DNA from: Thalassospira sp. MCCC 1A01428
GTDB taxonomy: Bacteria > Pseudomonadota > Alphaproteobacteria > Rhodospirillales > Thalassospiraceae
NCBI RefSeq assembly: GCF_002115825.1
Contig: NZ_JFJZ01000022.1
Span: 1 to 64,000 of the forward strand
Length of the DNA: 64,000 bases
Reading direction: 5' to 3'
Shown: piece after piece, positions 17,473 to 26,016 of the stretch
Numbering within the stretch: the stretch's first letter is position 1
How the letters are laid out: each line of letters starts with the position of its first letter
Made by a program: the position numbers and the translations under genes
Notes under the pieces: model-generated
The model's input: only the letters and a program-made list of their open reading frames with translations
Told to the model about the DNA's origin: nothing
The model's database searches: none

Positions 17473-18813
17473 TCATGGATTACGAGGCTTGCGCGCAATT
17501 ACGGGACAGGCGCTTTTCTCGGCCGGACGGGCGGTAGCGAATCTTTTTATGGCTTCATAGCCGGTAACCGGCATTACCGGATAGGCCGGAACATAACGAT
17601 CATCTGAAAGCCCAAACGAACTGGCCCGCAACCCGGAACGCTTTTGCCAGATACGACGATGAGCATCGGAGAGATCCACCTTGGGATCATCAATCAGAAA
17701 GATCGCATCGCGGGCCAGCCGGTCGTTATATTTATGGGGTGATGGCAACCACGCGGCCAACTGACGGCGCATTTGCCCAGGCGATGGCACAATGCGGGTG
17801 CGAGAAACAAAATACTGCATTTTTTCGATCAGCGGGGCCAGGTTCCCTGGCGGGGCCCCGCCATGCGTGGCCCGGTCAATAAAAAAGGCCACATCAATTT
17901 CGGTCGGGTCGCGATGAATAACCGGCTTTAATGCCTTGTAAATCCTAAAAAACCGCTGCACCTTGCCGCCATCGGCATTGGCAGCTTCATACACCATGCT
18001 GTAGGCTTCCTGCACTTCGGGCAAGGCACCATAACGGGCAAACCGTTTTTTTAAATCGTTTCGCCGATGAGCATTGGCCCATGCGGCACACAATATGGTT
18101 TCCACACTGTCGTCATCGCCCAGCACCACCCGGCGCATGGTGTCGGCCTCTGGCCCAAATACGGTTTGCAATAATCCGGGATGAGCCTTTTCTGCCAGCA
18201 CAATAATTTGCTGAATTTCGGCCCCGTGCCCGGCCGTCGCCCCACGCGGCCCCCATGTCAGATAGGATGCCTTGTCATTCGAATAACAGTTGCGGTCACC
18301 CTCGATAAATCTTTTACCGGTGGCAGGGTTACGTGACTGGCAAAAATTGAACTCCACCCGGTCAAAATCGGTTCCTTCCAACGCAAAGGTCAACTGATTT
18401 GCCCGCTCGATGGCATCGGGATATGGCATTATTTCGGGCATGATGGATTGCCACAGGCCAATGGTAACAGCCCCCTGATCCGCCGGGTCTTTTACCTTGT
18501 CCCGGCCCATTGGGCTGCACGGCAGGTAATCCTTCACAGCCTTTCGGGTGTTTTCTCCGATGGCACCGTCGGGTGCCCCATATTGCGAGGGTGATGTATG
18601 CTGGCATTTGGCGGCGGCAGCAAATAACCGTTCCTGAAACACCGAAACTATACTGAACTTTCCGACAGCAAGCGGGCGTTGATCATATTCATATAACACC
18701 TGATGCGGGTTGGCCGCGGCCTGCGCCCTGCCCCCCAACGGCATCATCATGCCTGCCATACACACCAGCATACATATAAATCGCTGTATCGTGCCGTGCC
18801 GCACCCAATTCAT
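17473..18813 (-). CDS. Exported protein of unknown function, possibly lysozyme-fold
   Basis: A 446-aa protein with an N-terminal signal peptide (hydrophobic FICMLVCMAGMMMPLGG, cleavage after RAQA). I prefer the ATG at 18813, which has GGCAGG five bases upstream, over one 36 bases earlier with none. I do not recognise a named family with certainty. EGTDFDRVEF near residue 157 followed by YLTWGPRGATAGHG about 30 residues later is reminiscent of the Glu and RGxTxG elements of chitosanase/lysozyme-like hydrolases, and DGAIGENTRKAVKDYL resembles a peptidoglycan-binding repeat. A secreted or periplasmic glycan-active protein is a reasonable guess, no more. Confidence 0.7.
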   Translation of the reverse strand: MNWVRHGTIQRFICMLVCMAGMMMPLGGRAQAAANPHQVLYEYDQRPLAVGKFSIVSVFQERLFAAAAKCQHTSPSQYGAPDGAIGENTRKAVKDYLPCSPMGRDKVKDPADQGAVTIGLWQSIMPEIMPYPDAIERANQLTFALEGTDFDRVEFNFCQSRNPATGKRFIEGDRNCYSNDKASYLTWGPRGATAGHGAEIQQIIVLAEKAHPGLLQTVFGPEADTMRRVVLGDDDSVETILCAAWANAHRRNDLKKRFARYGALPEVQEAYSMVYEAANADGGKVQRFFRIYKALKPVIHRDPTEIDVAFFIDRATHGGAPPGNLAPLIEKMQYFVSRTRIVPSPGQMRRQLAAWLPSPHKYNDRLARDAIFLIDDPKVDLSDAHRRIWQKRSGLRASSFGLSDDRYVPAYPVMPVTGYEAIKRFATARPAEKSACPVIARKPRNP

Positions 18814-19081
18814 TCGTGCCTGCCAACCATGATAAAACCGTTTTGCCATACCAGTTCGTTCAGGTAGTCATTCCGCCATGCCAAAGTCAAACCAGCACCT
18901 GTTTTTACATCTATATTCCAATGATCAGGGCGACCAGCAAAATCCATCCATATCATTTTCAAGGCCGGCCTGCCACAGATTGGCCCTAAACCCTTGGCAG
19001 GGTTGGGCCCTGTTACAGTTACCAATACGCTGATATTCCCCCATAACCGTATGGTAAAAATTACAGCGAGATGACGACACC

Positions 19082-19360
19082 ATGCCATCCGATAACGAGC
19101 CAAAACGCCATCGCCGCCCGGCCTTTACAAAAATGAGCCGTGACGCACAAAACGAACTTTTCAGCACGATGATCTATCTGGCGCTTTATATTGCAGGGCC
19201 AGTGCTGGTGCTATTGGCCATCGCCCATACAGGGTTCGATCTGGTATCGCTGAACTTTGTTGTTTACAGCTTCATAACGGTTATCGGGGCCATCATTCTG
19301 GCAAAATGCCTGCAACCCGTTGCCATTATCCTTATAAATAAAAGCAACAAACAGGGTTAA
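19082..19360 (+). CDS. Small membrane protein of unknown function
   Basis: A 92-aa protein: a basic, hydrophilic first 25 residues, then two hydrophobic segments (IYLALYIAGPVLVLLAIA and FVVYSFITVIGAIILAKCL), ending Lys-rich. It would sit in the inner membrane as a helical hairpin. No family recognised. The ribosome-binding site is weak; support comes from the coherent composition and its own 230-base upstream gap, which shows no other feature. Confidence 0.55.
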   Translation: MPSDNEPKRHRRPAFTKMSRDAQNELFSTMIYLALYIAGPVLVLLAIAHTGFDLVSLNFVVYSFITVIGAIILAKCLQPVAIILINKSNKQG

Positions 19361-19452
19361 CCGTTTTCAATAAAACGAAAAACCCCGAACCGTTTTACAA
19401 ACCAGGCAATCGTGCCTTCTTGCATTTGATCCGGGGCTTTAAAACAACGTGA

Positions 19453-20349
19453 TCACACGGCCTGCGCGATAACAAGGGTCTGTGGCTTTTCAAGCAGGGC
19501 CAGCCGATATGTGCCAATTACCTCAAAACCGACCGCTTCATATGCGCGGGCAGCAGCGGGATTATTTGTGAATAATACCGATGCCTTACACCCCCGTGCC
19601 CGGACCGCCTGCAAACATTTGGCAACCAACAGGCGCGCATATCCCAAATTTCGGTATGCTGGCGGCGTCCAGACCGGGCCAAGCTGAACAATATCGGGTA
19701 ATCGGGCATTAAAACCAGCCAGGGCAACCGGCTCCCCCTCCACGATCAACCCCCACCAGGCCCGATCTTCAAGGGCGGTAACCACACGCGCCGCCACCCG
19801 CCCGTCAAGTGACGGGGTTTCACCAGCACCCAGCGCTTCCATTTCATAATCGCGCATCCAGCGCAGCAATGTTGCACGATCTATTTTTGCGGCATCAACC
19901 ACCTGGTAACTATCGGCCAAAGGCGGCATTGATAATTCAAGCCGATCAAGATCAAGGTGATAAAGGGCTTCGTCGTGGTTGGTTGCATAATGGCTATCCA
20001 TAAGGCCCCAGCACTGCATAACAGCTTGTGCCGCTTCTGATGGTCCCAATATGCCTGCAACAGGGCCTGTTACGTGATCCCGGCAAAAATCAGCCAATTG
20101 ATTAATAATACCGACATTGTCGGGCGTCCCCTGCACCAGAACATTGCCAGCACGCATATGTGCAATCACAGCATGGACAGTGCCATCGGCAGTAACAGCG
20201 GCAAAATAATCGGCTGACAGGGGATGTTGACGTCGGCCCATACCGGCAGCACGCAAATTATTGCGCAGGAACATCGTGCTGCTGGTATGGGTCGACAAAA
20301 AGTGTTCAAGGGCGGCCCGGTCGGGCTCGTGCAGAAGTCTGTACTGCAT
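19453..20349 (-). CDS. GNAT-family N-acetyltransferase
   Basis: A 298-aa protein whose C-terminal half (about 160-285) is a GNAT domain: the acetyl-CoA loop lies in LGPVWTPPAYRNLGYARLLVAKCL and the end has NNPAAARAYEAVGFEVIG. The N-terminal half resembles the degenerate GNAT-like domain of two-domain acetyltransferases. The acceptor substrate is unknown. AGGA lies six bases before the ATG. Confidence 0.85.
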   Translation of the reverse strand: MQYRLLHEPDRAALEHFLSTHTSSTMFLRNNLRAAGMGRRQHPLSADYFAAVTADGTVHAVIAHMRAGNVLVQGTPDNVGIINQLADFCRDHVTGPVAGILGPSEAAQAVMQCWGLMDSHYATNHDEALYHLDLDRLELSMPPLADSYQVVDAAKIDRATLLRWMRDYEMEALGAGETPSLDGRVAARVVTALEDRAWWGLIVEGEPVALAGFNARLPDIVQLGPVWTPPAYRNLGYARLLVAKCLQAVRARGCKASVLFTNNPAAARAYEAVGFEVIGTYRLALLEKPQTLVIAQAV

Positions 20350-20405
20350 GGTGTTTCCTGAAAATTAAGATGAATGACGGGTATAAATGAAAAGTTCAAA
20401 ACAGA

Positions 20406-20436
20406 AAAAGCCCGCTGGCGTAACCAGCGGGCTTTT
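20406..20436 (-). terminator. Terminator of the rplM-rpsI operon
   Basis: AAAAGCCCGCTGG and CCAGCGGGCTTTT form a perfect 13-bp stem with a 5-base loop, 29 bases after the rpsI stop. Confidence 0.9.
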
Positions 20437-20464
20437 GAAAATCGCGATTGCGTATAGCTGCCGG

Positions 20465-20950
20465 TTAGCGCTTCGAGAACTGGAAGCTGCGGCGGGCTTT
20501 GGCTTTACCGTATTTTTTACGTTCAACAGCACGTGAGTCACGGGTAAGGAACCCGCCGGCTTTCAGAACTTTGCGCAATTCCGGTTCGAAATTGATCAAA
20601 GCGCGTGAAATGCCATGACGCACAGCGCCGGCCTGGCCTGAAAGACCACCACCAACAACGGTGCAGAACACATCATACTGCTCGTTACGGGCAGCTGCAC
20701 CGAACGGCTGGTTGATCAGCATGCGCAGAACCGGACGACCGAAATAATTTTCGAATTCACGACCATTAACGGTGATCTTGCCTGAGCCACGTTTGATCCA
20801 GACGCGTGCAATAGCATTTTTACGACGACCGGTCGCATAGGCGCGGCCCAGTTCGTCAATTTTCGGCTCCGGCAGGGTGCCTTCAGCAGCAGCGGCCTGA
20901 CCGGCTGGCGCCAGATCCTTGAGATCTTCAAGAGTTTTGGTGTCGGCCAT
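20465..20950 (-). CDS. rpsI: 30S ribosomal protein S9
   Basis: Small-subunit ribosomal protein near the P site, whose C-terminal Lys/Arg tail contacts tRNA. The 161-aa protein has a 35-residue acidic/Ala N-terminal extension, found in alphaproteobacteria, then the S9 core ([26 protein letters not shown]) and the terminal FQFSKR. Its ATG overlaps the rplM stop in TAATG, so translation is coupled. Confidence 0.97.
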   Translation of the reverse strand: MADTKTLEDLKDLAPAGQAAAAEGTLPEPKIDELGRAYATGRRKNAIARVWIKRGSGKITVNGREFENYFGRPVLRMLINQPFGAAARNEQYDVFCTVVGGGLSGQAGAVRHGISRALINFEPELRKVLKAGGFLTRDSRAVERKKYGKAKARRSFQFSKR

Positions 20951-21417
20951 TACTTCGCGCTCCGCTTATTCTTTTCGTTCATTGCCGCCACATCCAGAAC
21001 TTCCGGCTGCTGCGCTTCGTGCGGATGCTCGGTGCCTGCATAGACGTGCAATTTGGTCAGAACCTGGCTGCGCAGCGGACCACGTGACATCATACGCTCA
21101 ACAGCTTTGATGATCACACGTTCCGGATGCTGACCGCCCAGGAGCTTGTCCATGGTGCGTTCTTTAATGCCGCCCGGGTAACCGGTATGCCAGTAAAATT
21201 TCTTGTCGGTCAGTTTACGACCGGTCAGTTTTACTTTTTCGGCATTGACGATAACGATGTGATCGCCACAATCCATATGAGGCGTAAACATCGCTTTGTG
21301 TTTGCCCCGAAGACGATTGGCAACAATTGCAGCCAAACGACCGAGAACGACGTCTTCGGCGTCGATCACGAACCATTTGCGCTCAATGTCGCTCGGTGTC
21401 GCAGTGAAGGTTTTCAT
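20950..21417 (-). CDS. rplM: 50S ribosomal protein L13
   Basis: Early-assembling large-subunit protein. The 155-aa sequence has the typical [27 protein letters not shown] start, the [11 protein letters not shown] segment and the [11 protein letters not shown] region. First gene of the rplM-rpsI operon. The leader at 21440-21480 contains an imperfect GAGGG/CCCCTC hairpin that could take part in autogenous control, which is inference only. Confidence 0.97.
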   Translation of the reverse strand: MKTFTATPSDIERKWFVIDAEDVVLGRLAAIVANRLRGKHKAMFTPHMDCGDHIVIVNAEKVKLTGRKLTDKKFYWHTGYPGGIKERTMDKLLGGQHPERVIIKAVERMMSRGPLRSQVLTKLHVYAGTEHPHEAQQPEVLDVAAMNEKNKRSAK

Positions 21418-21576
21418 AAATTCATTACCTGAAACTGGTTTTCACGGAGGGAATCGCCCCTCGCTGAAAGTGGGCGCAGTATGCCAATTTTTACCGGGAA
21501 AGCAACAGGAATAAAACGTTATAAAACAAACACTTATGTAAATTGGTATTATTTTACCACATTTTTTTTCACTTTT

Positions 21577-22032
21577 TTATCCCGCTTTTGCTGTCGGCGG
21601 CATCGCATAGGTGCCCACGACATGCGCGCACAGGGTATTATCCACGGCAGAACGGATATGACATTGCGCGACCAGCAACCGCTTTCCAGCCTTTAGAACA
21701 CTGGCTTCTGCGATCAAATCCCCCGGCCTGGCCCCCGAAAGAAAATGCACCGTGGCCTCGGTCGTCACTGCATGATCGGCAACGGGAACATGCATCCAGG
21801 CAACAGCATAAAGAGCAATATCAGCCAATGCAAAAATTGCCGGTCCACATATCACATTGCCGGGTCTGATATGGCGCGGGTTAAAAGGTAACCGCAACCG
21901 CGCAACCGCACCATCCAGACTTTCGGTTATAATTCCCATATCACCGACAAACGGCACTTTTTCAGCCATGATCCGATCGAAATCGCGCTCGCTAATGCCA
22001 ATTGTCGGCGCACCGTTTACGGTTTTATCCAT
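21577..22032 (-). CDS. PaaI-family hotdog thioesterase
   Basis: A 151-aa single hotdog domain of the PaaI/acyl-CoA thioesterase superfamily: the RPGNVICGPAIFALADIALYAVA helix carries the D-A-L-Y residues typical of the group and TTEATVHFLSGARPGDLIAEA follows. It should hydrolyse an acyl- or aryl-acyl-CoA; substrate unknown. A 13-bp ACGT-type palindrome lies 46-79 bases upstream, a plausible operator tying it to acyl-CoA metabolism. Confidence 0.82.
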   Translation of the reverse strand: MDKTVNGAPTIGISERDFDRIMAEKVPFVGDMGIITESLDGAVARLRLPFNPRHIRPGNVICGPAIFALADIALYAVAWMHVPVADHAVTTEATVHFLSGARPGDLIAEASVLKAGKRLLVAQCHIRSAVDNTLCAHVVGTYAMPPTAKAG

Positions 22033-22077
22033 TCCTGAAATATCCTGACGTTTTTTCCAGCGGCTTTCGCTCGCCCG

Positions 22078-22111
22078 CTCATATTTACGTCAACGTTAAC
22101 GTAAATATGAG
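22078..22111. promoter_or_regulatory. ACGT-type palindrome upstream of the thioesterase gene
   Basis: CTCATATTTACGT and ACGTAAATATGAG are exact reverse complements separated by CAACGTTA. The TTTACGT/ACGTAAA core recalls the palindromes bound by MerR-family LiuR regulators of branched-chain acyl-CoA catabolism in proteobacteria. That assignment is from memory of the motif and needs a motif scan. The rest of the gap 22033-22282 shows nothing else. Confidence 0.55.
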
Positions 22112-22282
22112 TATCCGTCATTGAGGAATGTAACCATACCACCACATCCGGTATTCAATCGCGTTGGTGAACACTATCCAGCCTGGCCAATACCACACAA
22201 CAACGCTGTTATGCTGTCCGTAACAGGACAAAGTGAACACGCAAGGAACCTGCCCGTCTGACGCTACGCCACAGCCGGTATT

Positions 22283-23146
22283 TCAAAACAACGAATAAAG
22301 CTCGATCATGGTAAGCACCAGAACATACCCGACGGCTATTGCTGCAATCATATAGGCACCAATGCGCGGCGCCCATCTTTCGACCCCCTTGCGTTGCGGT
22401 TTTTCAACCGGCTTTGGCGGTCGGGATGCCAAACTGTCCAATGCAGCATAGCTTTCAGCCGTCGCACGCTTGCGTCCGGCATGTAACTGGTCAACCGGCT
22501 CGGTTGCCACAGGCTTTGGTGCTTTTGGGGTTCCCGGTTTTTTATCCGGCAAGCGCAACCCATGATGTTCAATTGCCATGTCAGTCAAATCCGGGTTGGG
22601 CACAGATGCCGCTGCATCATTTGATGGTACTTGTGTAAATCGCGAAAGAAGGTCATCTGTTTTAGAGTTTTCCGGTTGTGGTTTCTCCACGGCATCTTGT
22701 GGCTGATCTGTCGGGGCATCGCCCCGGGACGTGTTTGCATCGGCAATTGCAGCATTTTTGTTCGCATCTGTTTCATGTAGGTCGCCTTGCCCCCAATTAT
22801 AAGAAGGTGGCGCTGCTGCCCTGTTTTCAGCGGGCGTTTCTCCCGGATTTACAGAGGGCGTGTTGCCCGTATCCCAAACGAACTGATCCGATCCTCGCCC
22901 GTTTTTTAATGCCGGGTCAGGGCCAATTCGCGCAACATTGATCCCCTTGGCCGCCAGCCTTTCAATGGCTGCGGCTTTTTTTCCTTCAAATTCCCGTTCT
23001 ATTACATCGGAACGATCATATTTATTCATCGAAGACTGCGTTGCGGGTGACAAAACCCGCCGGGTTTCTTGCAGCTTGCTCTCAGAAACAAATGCCGTAG
23101 GCGCCTTGTCCTGCGGGCCGCGTTCCGGTCTTTCGCGCTCTTCCAT
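22283..23146 (-). CDS. Tail-anchored protein of unknown function
   Basis: A 287-aa protein with a charged, mostly disordered region (residues 1-255, rich in Pro, Asp, Lys) and a single C-terminal membrane segment, IGAYMIAAIAVGYVLVLTMI, near the end. It lacks a signal peptide, so the long part should face the cytoplasm. Near the N terminus REFEGKKAAAIERLAAKGINV looks helical. No family recognised. I start at the ATG at 23146, with AGGTG six bases upstream, rather than the GTG nine bases earlier. Confidence 0.65.
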   Translation of the reverse strand: MEERERPERGPQDKAPTAFVSESKLQETRRVLSPATQSSMNKYDRSDVIEREFEGKKAAAIERLAAKGINVARIGPDPALKNGRGSDQFVWDTGNTPSVNPGETPAENRAAAPPSYNWGQGDLHETDANKNAAIADANTSRGDAPTDQPQDAVEKPQPENSKTDDLLSRFTQVPSNDAAASVPNPDLTDMAIEHHGLRLPDKKPGTPKAPKPVATEPVDQLHAGRKRATAESYAALDSLASRPPKPVEKPQRKGVERWAPRIGAYMIAAIAVGYVLVLTMIELYSLF

Positions 23147-23307
23147 GACATTCACCTGATGTCAGCAACAGTTGCAGATACCGAGGCACTAGTAAGGTCC
23201 GCTATGATGTCAGAAAAGTCTGATTGAAGTGATAACAGCGACCATGCTTTTCATGCTATGACAAAAGTACAATTACGTGCAGAAAAAATTGCACCAGGGA
23301 GGAAAAA

Positions 23308-24105
23308 ATGATCCAAAAAGATGAATTCGCCGGAAATTATGTAGTCCGTGAGGATAGCGGCACTACTATTACACTTACAATGAACCAACCCAAAAACAGG
23401 AATGCCCTATCCTCAAAGATGATGTCGGCTTTGCTAACAGAACTTGATGCCATTGCTACGGATAAAAAAGTTCACACTGTGATTCTTGCGGCAAATGGCC
23501 CGGTATTTTGTGCCGGCCATGATTTAAAGGAGTTAAAAGGTATCTCCAACTGCGATGGTCATGCCGCTTTATTTACCCAATGCAGTGACCTGATGATGCG
23601 TATTGTTACCCTGCCCCAACCGGTCATCGCACGTGTACGCGGCATGGCAACCGCTGCCGGTTGCCAGCTTGTTGCCAGTTGCGACCTGGCCGTTGCCAGT
23701 GAAACGGCGCGCTTTGCTACGCCAGGTGTCAACATTGGCCTGTTTTGTTCGACTCCGATGGTTGCGTTATCGCGCAATATCAGCCGGAAACATGCCATGC
23801 GCATGCTGTTAACCGGCGATCCGGTTTCCGCACATCAGGCGTGGCAAATGGGGCTGGTTTCCGACGTGGTTGCCGACGATATGCTGGAAAGTACAACCTT
23901 CGAACTGGCCGAAAAAATTGCCCGGAAATCAGCATCGACCATTAAAATTGGCAAGGAAGCCTTTTACCGCCAGATAGAAATGCCCCTGGACGCTGCATAT
24001 GATTATGCTTCGTCGGTCATGACCACCAACATGCAAACAGCCGACGCAAATGAAGGCATTGGAGCCTTCGTTGAAAAACGCCACCCCACATGGCACCACA
24101 AATAA
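23308..24105 (+). CDS. Enoyl-CoA hydratase/isomerase family protein, ECHDC3-like
   Basis: A 265-aa crotonase-fold protein with the CoA-binding and oxyanion segments FCAGHDLKEL (about residue 71) and ATAAGCQLVASCDLAVAS (about 113). It matches the ECHDC3-like branch best (TPGVNIGLFCSTP). Positions that carry the two catalytic glutamates in classical enoyl-CoA hydratases appear as Q (in GCQLVA) and G (in VNIGLF), so ordinary hydratase activity is doubtful. GGGAGGA precedes the ATG. Lone rightward gene. Confidence 0.85.
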   Translation: MIQKDEFAGNYVVREDSGTTITLTMNQPKNRNALSSKMMSALLTELDAIATDKKVHTVILAANGPVFCAGHDLKELKGISNCDGHAALFTQCSDLMMRIVTLPQPVIARVRGMATAAGCQLVASCDLAVASETARFATPGVNIGLFCSTPMVALSRNISRKHAMRMLLTGDPVSAHQAWQMGLVSDVVADDMLESTTFELAEKIARKSASTIKIGKEAFYRQIEMPLDAAYDYASSVMTTNMQTADANEGIGAFVEKRHPTWHHK

Positions 24106-24271
24106 AACGGCGAGAAGCAACCACAAACGGGATATAGGGTGTTTTACCCATGAGAAACGCCTTATATTCCGTGATAGTTGACGAAACCGCTAATGACATC
24201 AAACGCCATGCATCGCGTATCGCCACGGGGCCCATTTCAGTGGTTCGCAAATTTCGCGGTATAACCACATG

Positions 24272-25999
24272 TTATTTGGCTTGTTCCGCACCAAACAAGT
24301 CGATCAACCCGTCGGCCAGCGCCCCGCGCCACACCAGATAATCATGACCACCGGCAAATTCGCGGTAATGTACATCATAATTTTTGGCTTCCAGCACATC
24401 TCGCAAATGGCGGTTGGTATCAATGATGCCCCCTACCCCGCTATGACCGGTTTCAAACAAACCGGCACTTAGAAAAAAGCGCACCGGCACAACAGGCTGG
24501 TTAACAATATGGCGCGCGACAAATTCGTCAGCACTGGCCGCACTGTTGCGTGGATGCCACCAAAACGACCCCGACATGGACAAGGCATTCCCAAATGCAT
24601 CCGGGTGTCGCAAGGCAATTGTCGCGGCTGCCAACCCACCATAGCTTGACCCCGCCAGCACGGTGCGCGCCGCCACTGCCTTTATCCCGGTTTCGGAAAT
24701 GACCCACGGCAAAAATTCGGTTGCCATGGCATCGGCAAAATCAGGATTGGCAGGCAATTCACGGGCACGGGCGTCGGCATCGGGATTACTGATAAAAACA
24801 GCCATTACCGGTGGAATTTTACCCTCTGCCATCAGGTTATCCAAAATATCCGGTGTCGGAATTTTTGTCAGATATGCCCGGGCATCGAACACAAACAACA
24901 ACACATTTTTCGGGTTCTGCGGATTAAAGCCAGCTGGTGTGTAAATATAAACATCGCGCTGATTACCCAGTATCGCACTGTCGCGCCGGTAATGAACCAA
25001 TTGCCCCGGTGTTACAGGCCCATCGGGGGCCGCCATACCCGGTTGCAGGGGTGCATCGGATAGTACCATGGTAGACTGCCGGTTAAAAAGGTCAGGACCA
25101 TCGGCAGGCTGGGGAAAACGGTTTAACGGGTCCTGTTGGGCTGTTGCCAAAATGGCGACACGCTGGTCCCGGGCCGAACCGGGAACATCCGGCACGTCAG
25201 GGGCCAACTGATACGACATCCGGGTCGAGGTGGGCACAACAAAACTTTTAAACCAGATATCGGATTGCTCCAGGCGATCAAGATATTCATGATTGCCCGA
25301 GGGCGCACCAAACAAACGCACATTATGCTGCGCCCCACGATAAACAAATGTCACCAAAACAAACCCGGGCGGTGTTAACCCTGCTTCAATAAGAGGCGTA
25401 CCTGTTTGTGCCACATGCCGCCAGAAACCATCGGTATTTCCCCCGTTTGCGACAACACGCGCCGCCTGGCTGATCAACTGACTTTGATAACCGGCTGCCG
25501 GGGCAATTTGCTGGTTAACCGGCACATGCATCGAAATCTGCAGATCAAACCCCTTCGCGTTATCGGCACTATCATCTGCGATCTCCGGCCTGTTTTCAGT
25601 TATCGTATAGGGTGTAAAATCTGCTTCTGCGCGGGTCAGCTGCAATGACACTTCACCCTCAGGGGCGACAAACTGAAACTCACCCTTGCCGGTGGACTGC
25701 CCAAGCAACCGGCGCAATGTCATGCCATTGTCGTCCAGCAGCTCCAGATCAATTGCAATATTGCCCGTATCAATCGTGCCCCGCACATAATCACCGGGCC
25801 GGGTTGCAAATGCCATAATGTGAACAGCACCAGACGCAGGCAACACCGCCTGAAGCGCCCCATCCTTGATAATGGAGTGCGCGGTGATGGTCATGCCGGT
25901 TTCCTGTGTCTTTTGACGTGGCTGGGATGGCGAGGATGCCAGCGCAACTGACCCCCCCGAAAACAACACCCACAGCGCAATCAGATATAAACGTATCAT
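24272..25999 (-). CDS. Exported enterochelin-esterase-like alpha/beta hydrolase
   Basis: A 575-aa periplasmic esterase that probably opens or cleaves a ferric siderophore after import. After the signal peptide (ending VALAS) comes an N-terminal beta-rich domain (about 35-135), a middle segment resembling the N-terminal domain of Fes, and an esterase-D-like hydrolase domain (about 345-570) with the nucleophile S452 in GSSYGG and the histidine in FAGGHDYLVWR near the end. Its start is 17 bases after the stop of the TonB-dependent receptor, so the two are one transcript, presumably iron-regulated. Being exported, unlike E. coli Fes, points to periplasmic iron release. Confidence 0.85.
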   Translation of the reverse strand: MIRLYLIALWVLFSGGSVALASSPSQPRQKTQETGMTITAHSIIKDGALQAVLPASGAVHIMAFATRPGDYVRGTIDTGNIAIDLELLDDNGMTLRRLLGQSTGKGEFQFVAPEGEVSLQLTRAEADFTPYTITENRPEIADDSADNAKGFDLQISMHVPVNQQIAPAAGYQSQLISQAARVVANGGNTDGFWRHVAQTGTPLIEAGLTPPGFVLVTFVYRGAQHNVRLFGAPSGNHEYLDRLEQSDIWFKSFVVPTSTRMSYQLAPDVPDVPGSARDQRVAILATAQQDPLNRFPQPADGPDLFNRQSTMVLSDAPLQPGMAAPDGPVTPGQLVHYRRDSAILGNQRDVYIYTPAGFNPQNPKNVLLFVFDARAYLTKIPTPDILDNLMAEGKIPPVMAVFISNPDADARARELPANPDFADAMATEFLPWVISETGIKAVAARTVLAGSSYGGLAAATIALRHPDAFGNALSMSGSFWWHPRNSAASADEFVARHIVNQPVVPVRFFLSAGLFETGHSGVGGIIDTNRHLRDVLEAKNYDVHYREFAGGHDYLVWRGALADGLIDLFGAEQAK

Positions 26000-26016
26000 T
26001 TAATATGAGGCCCCGG

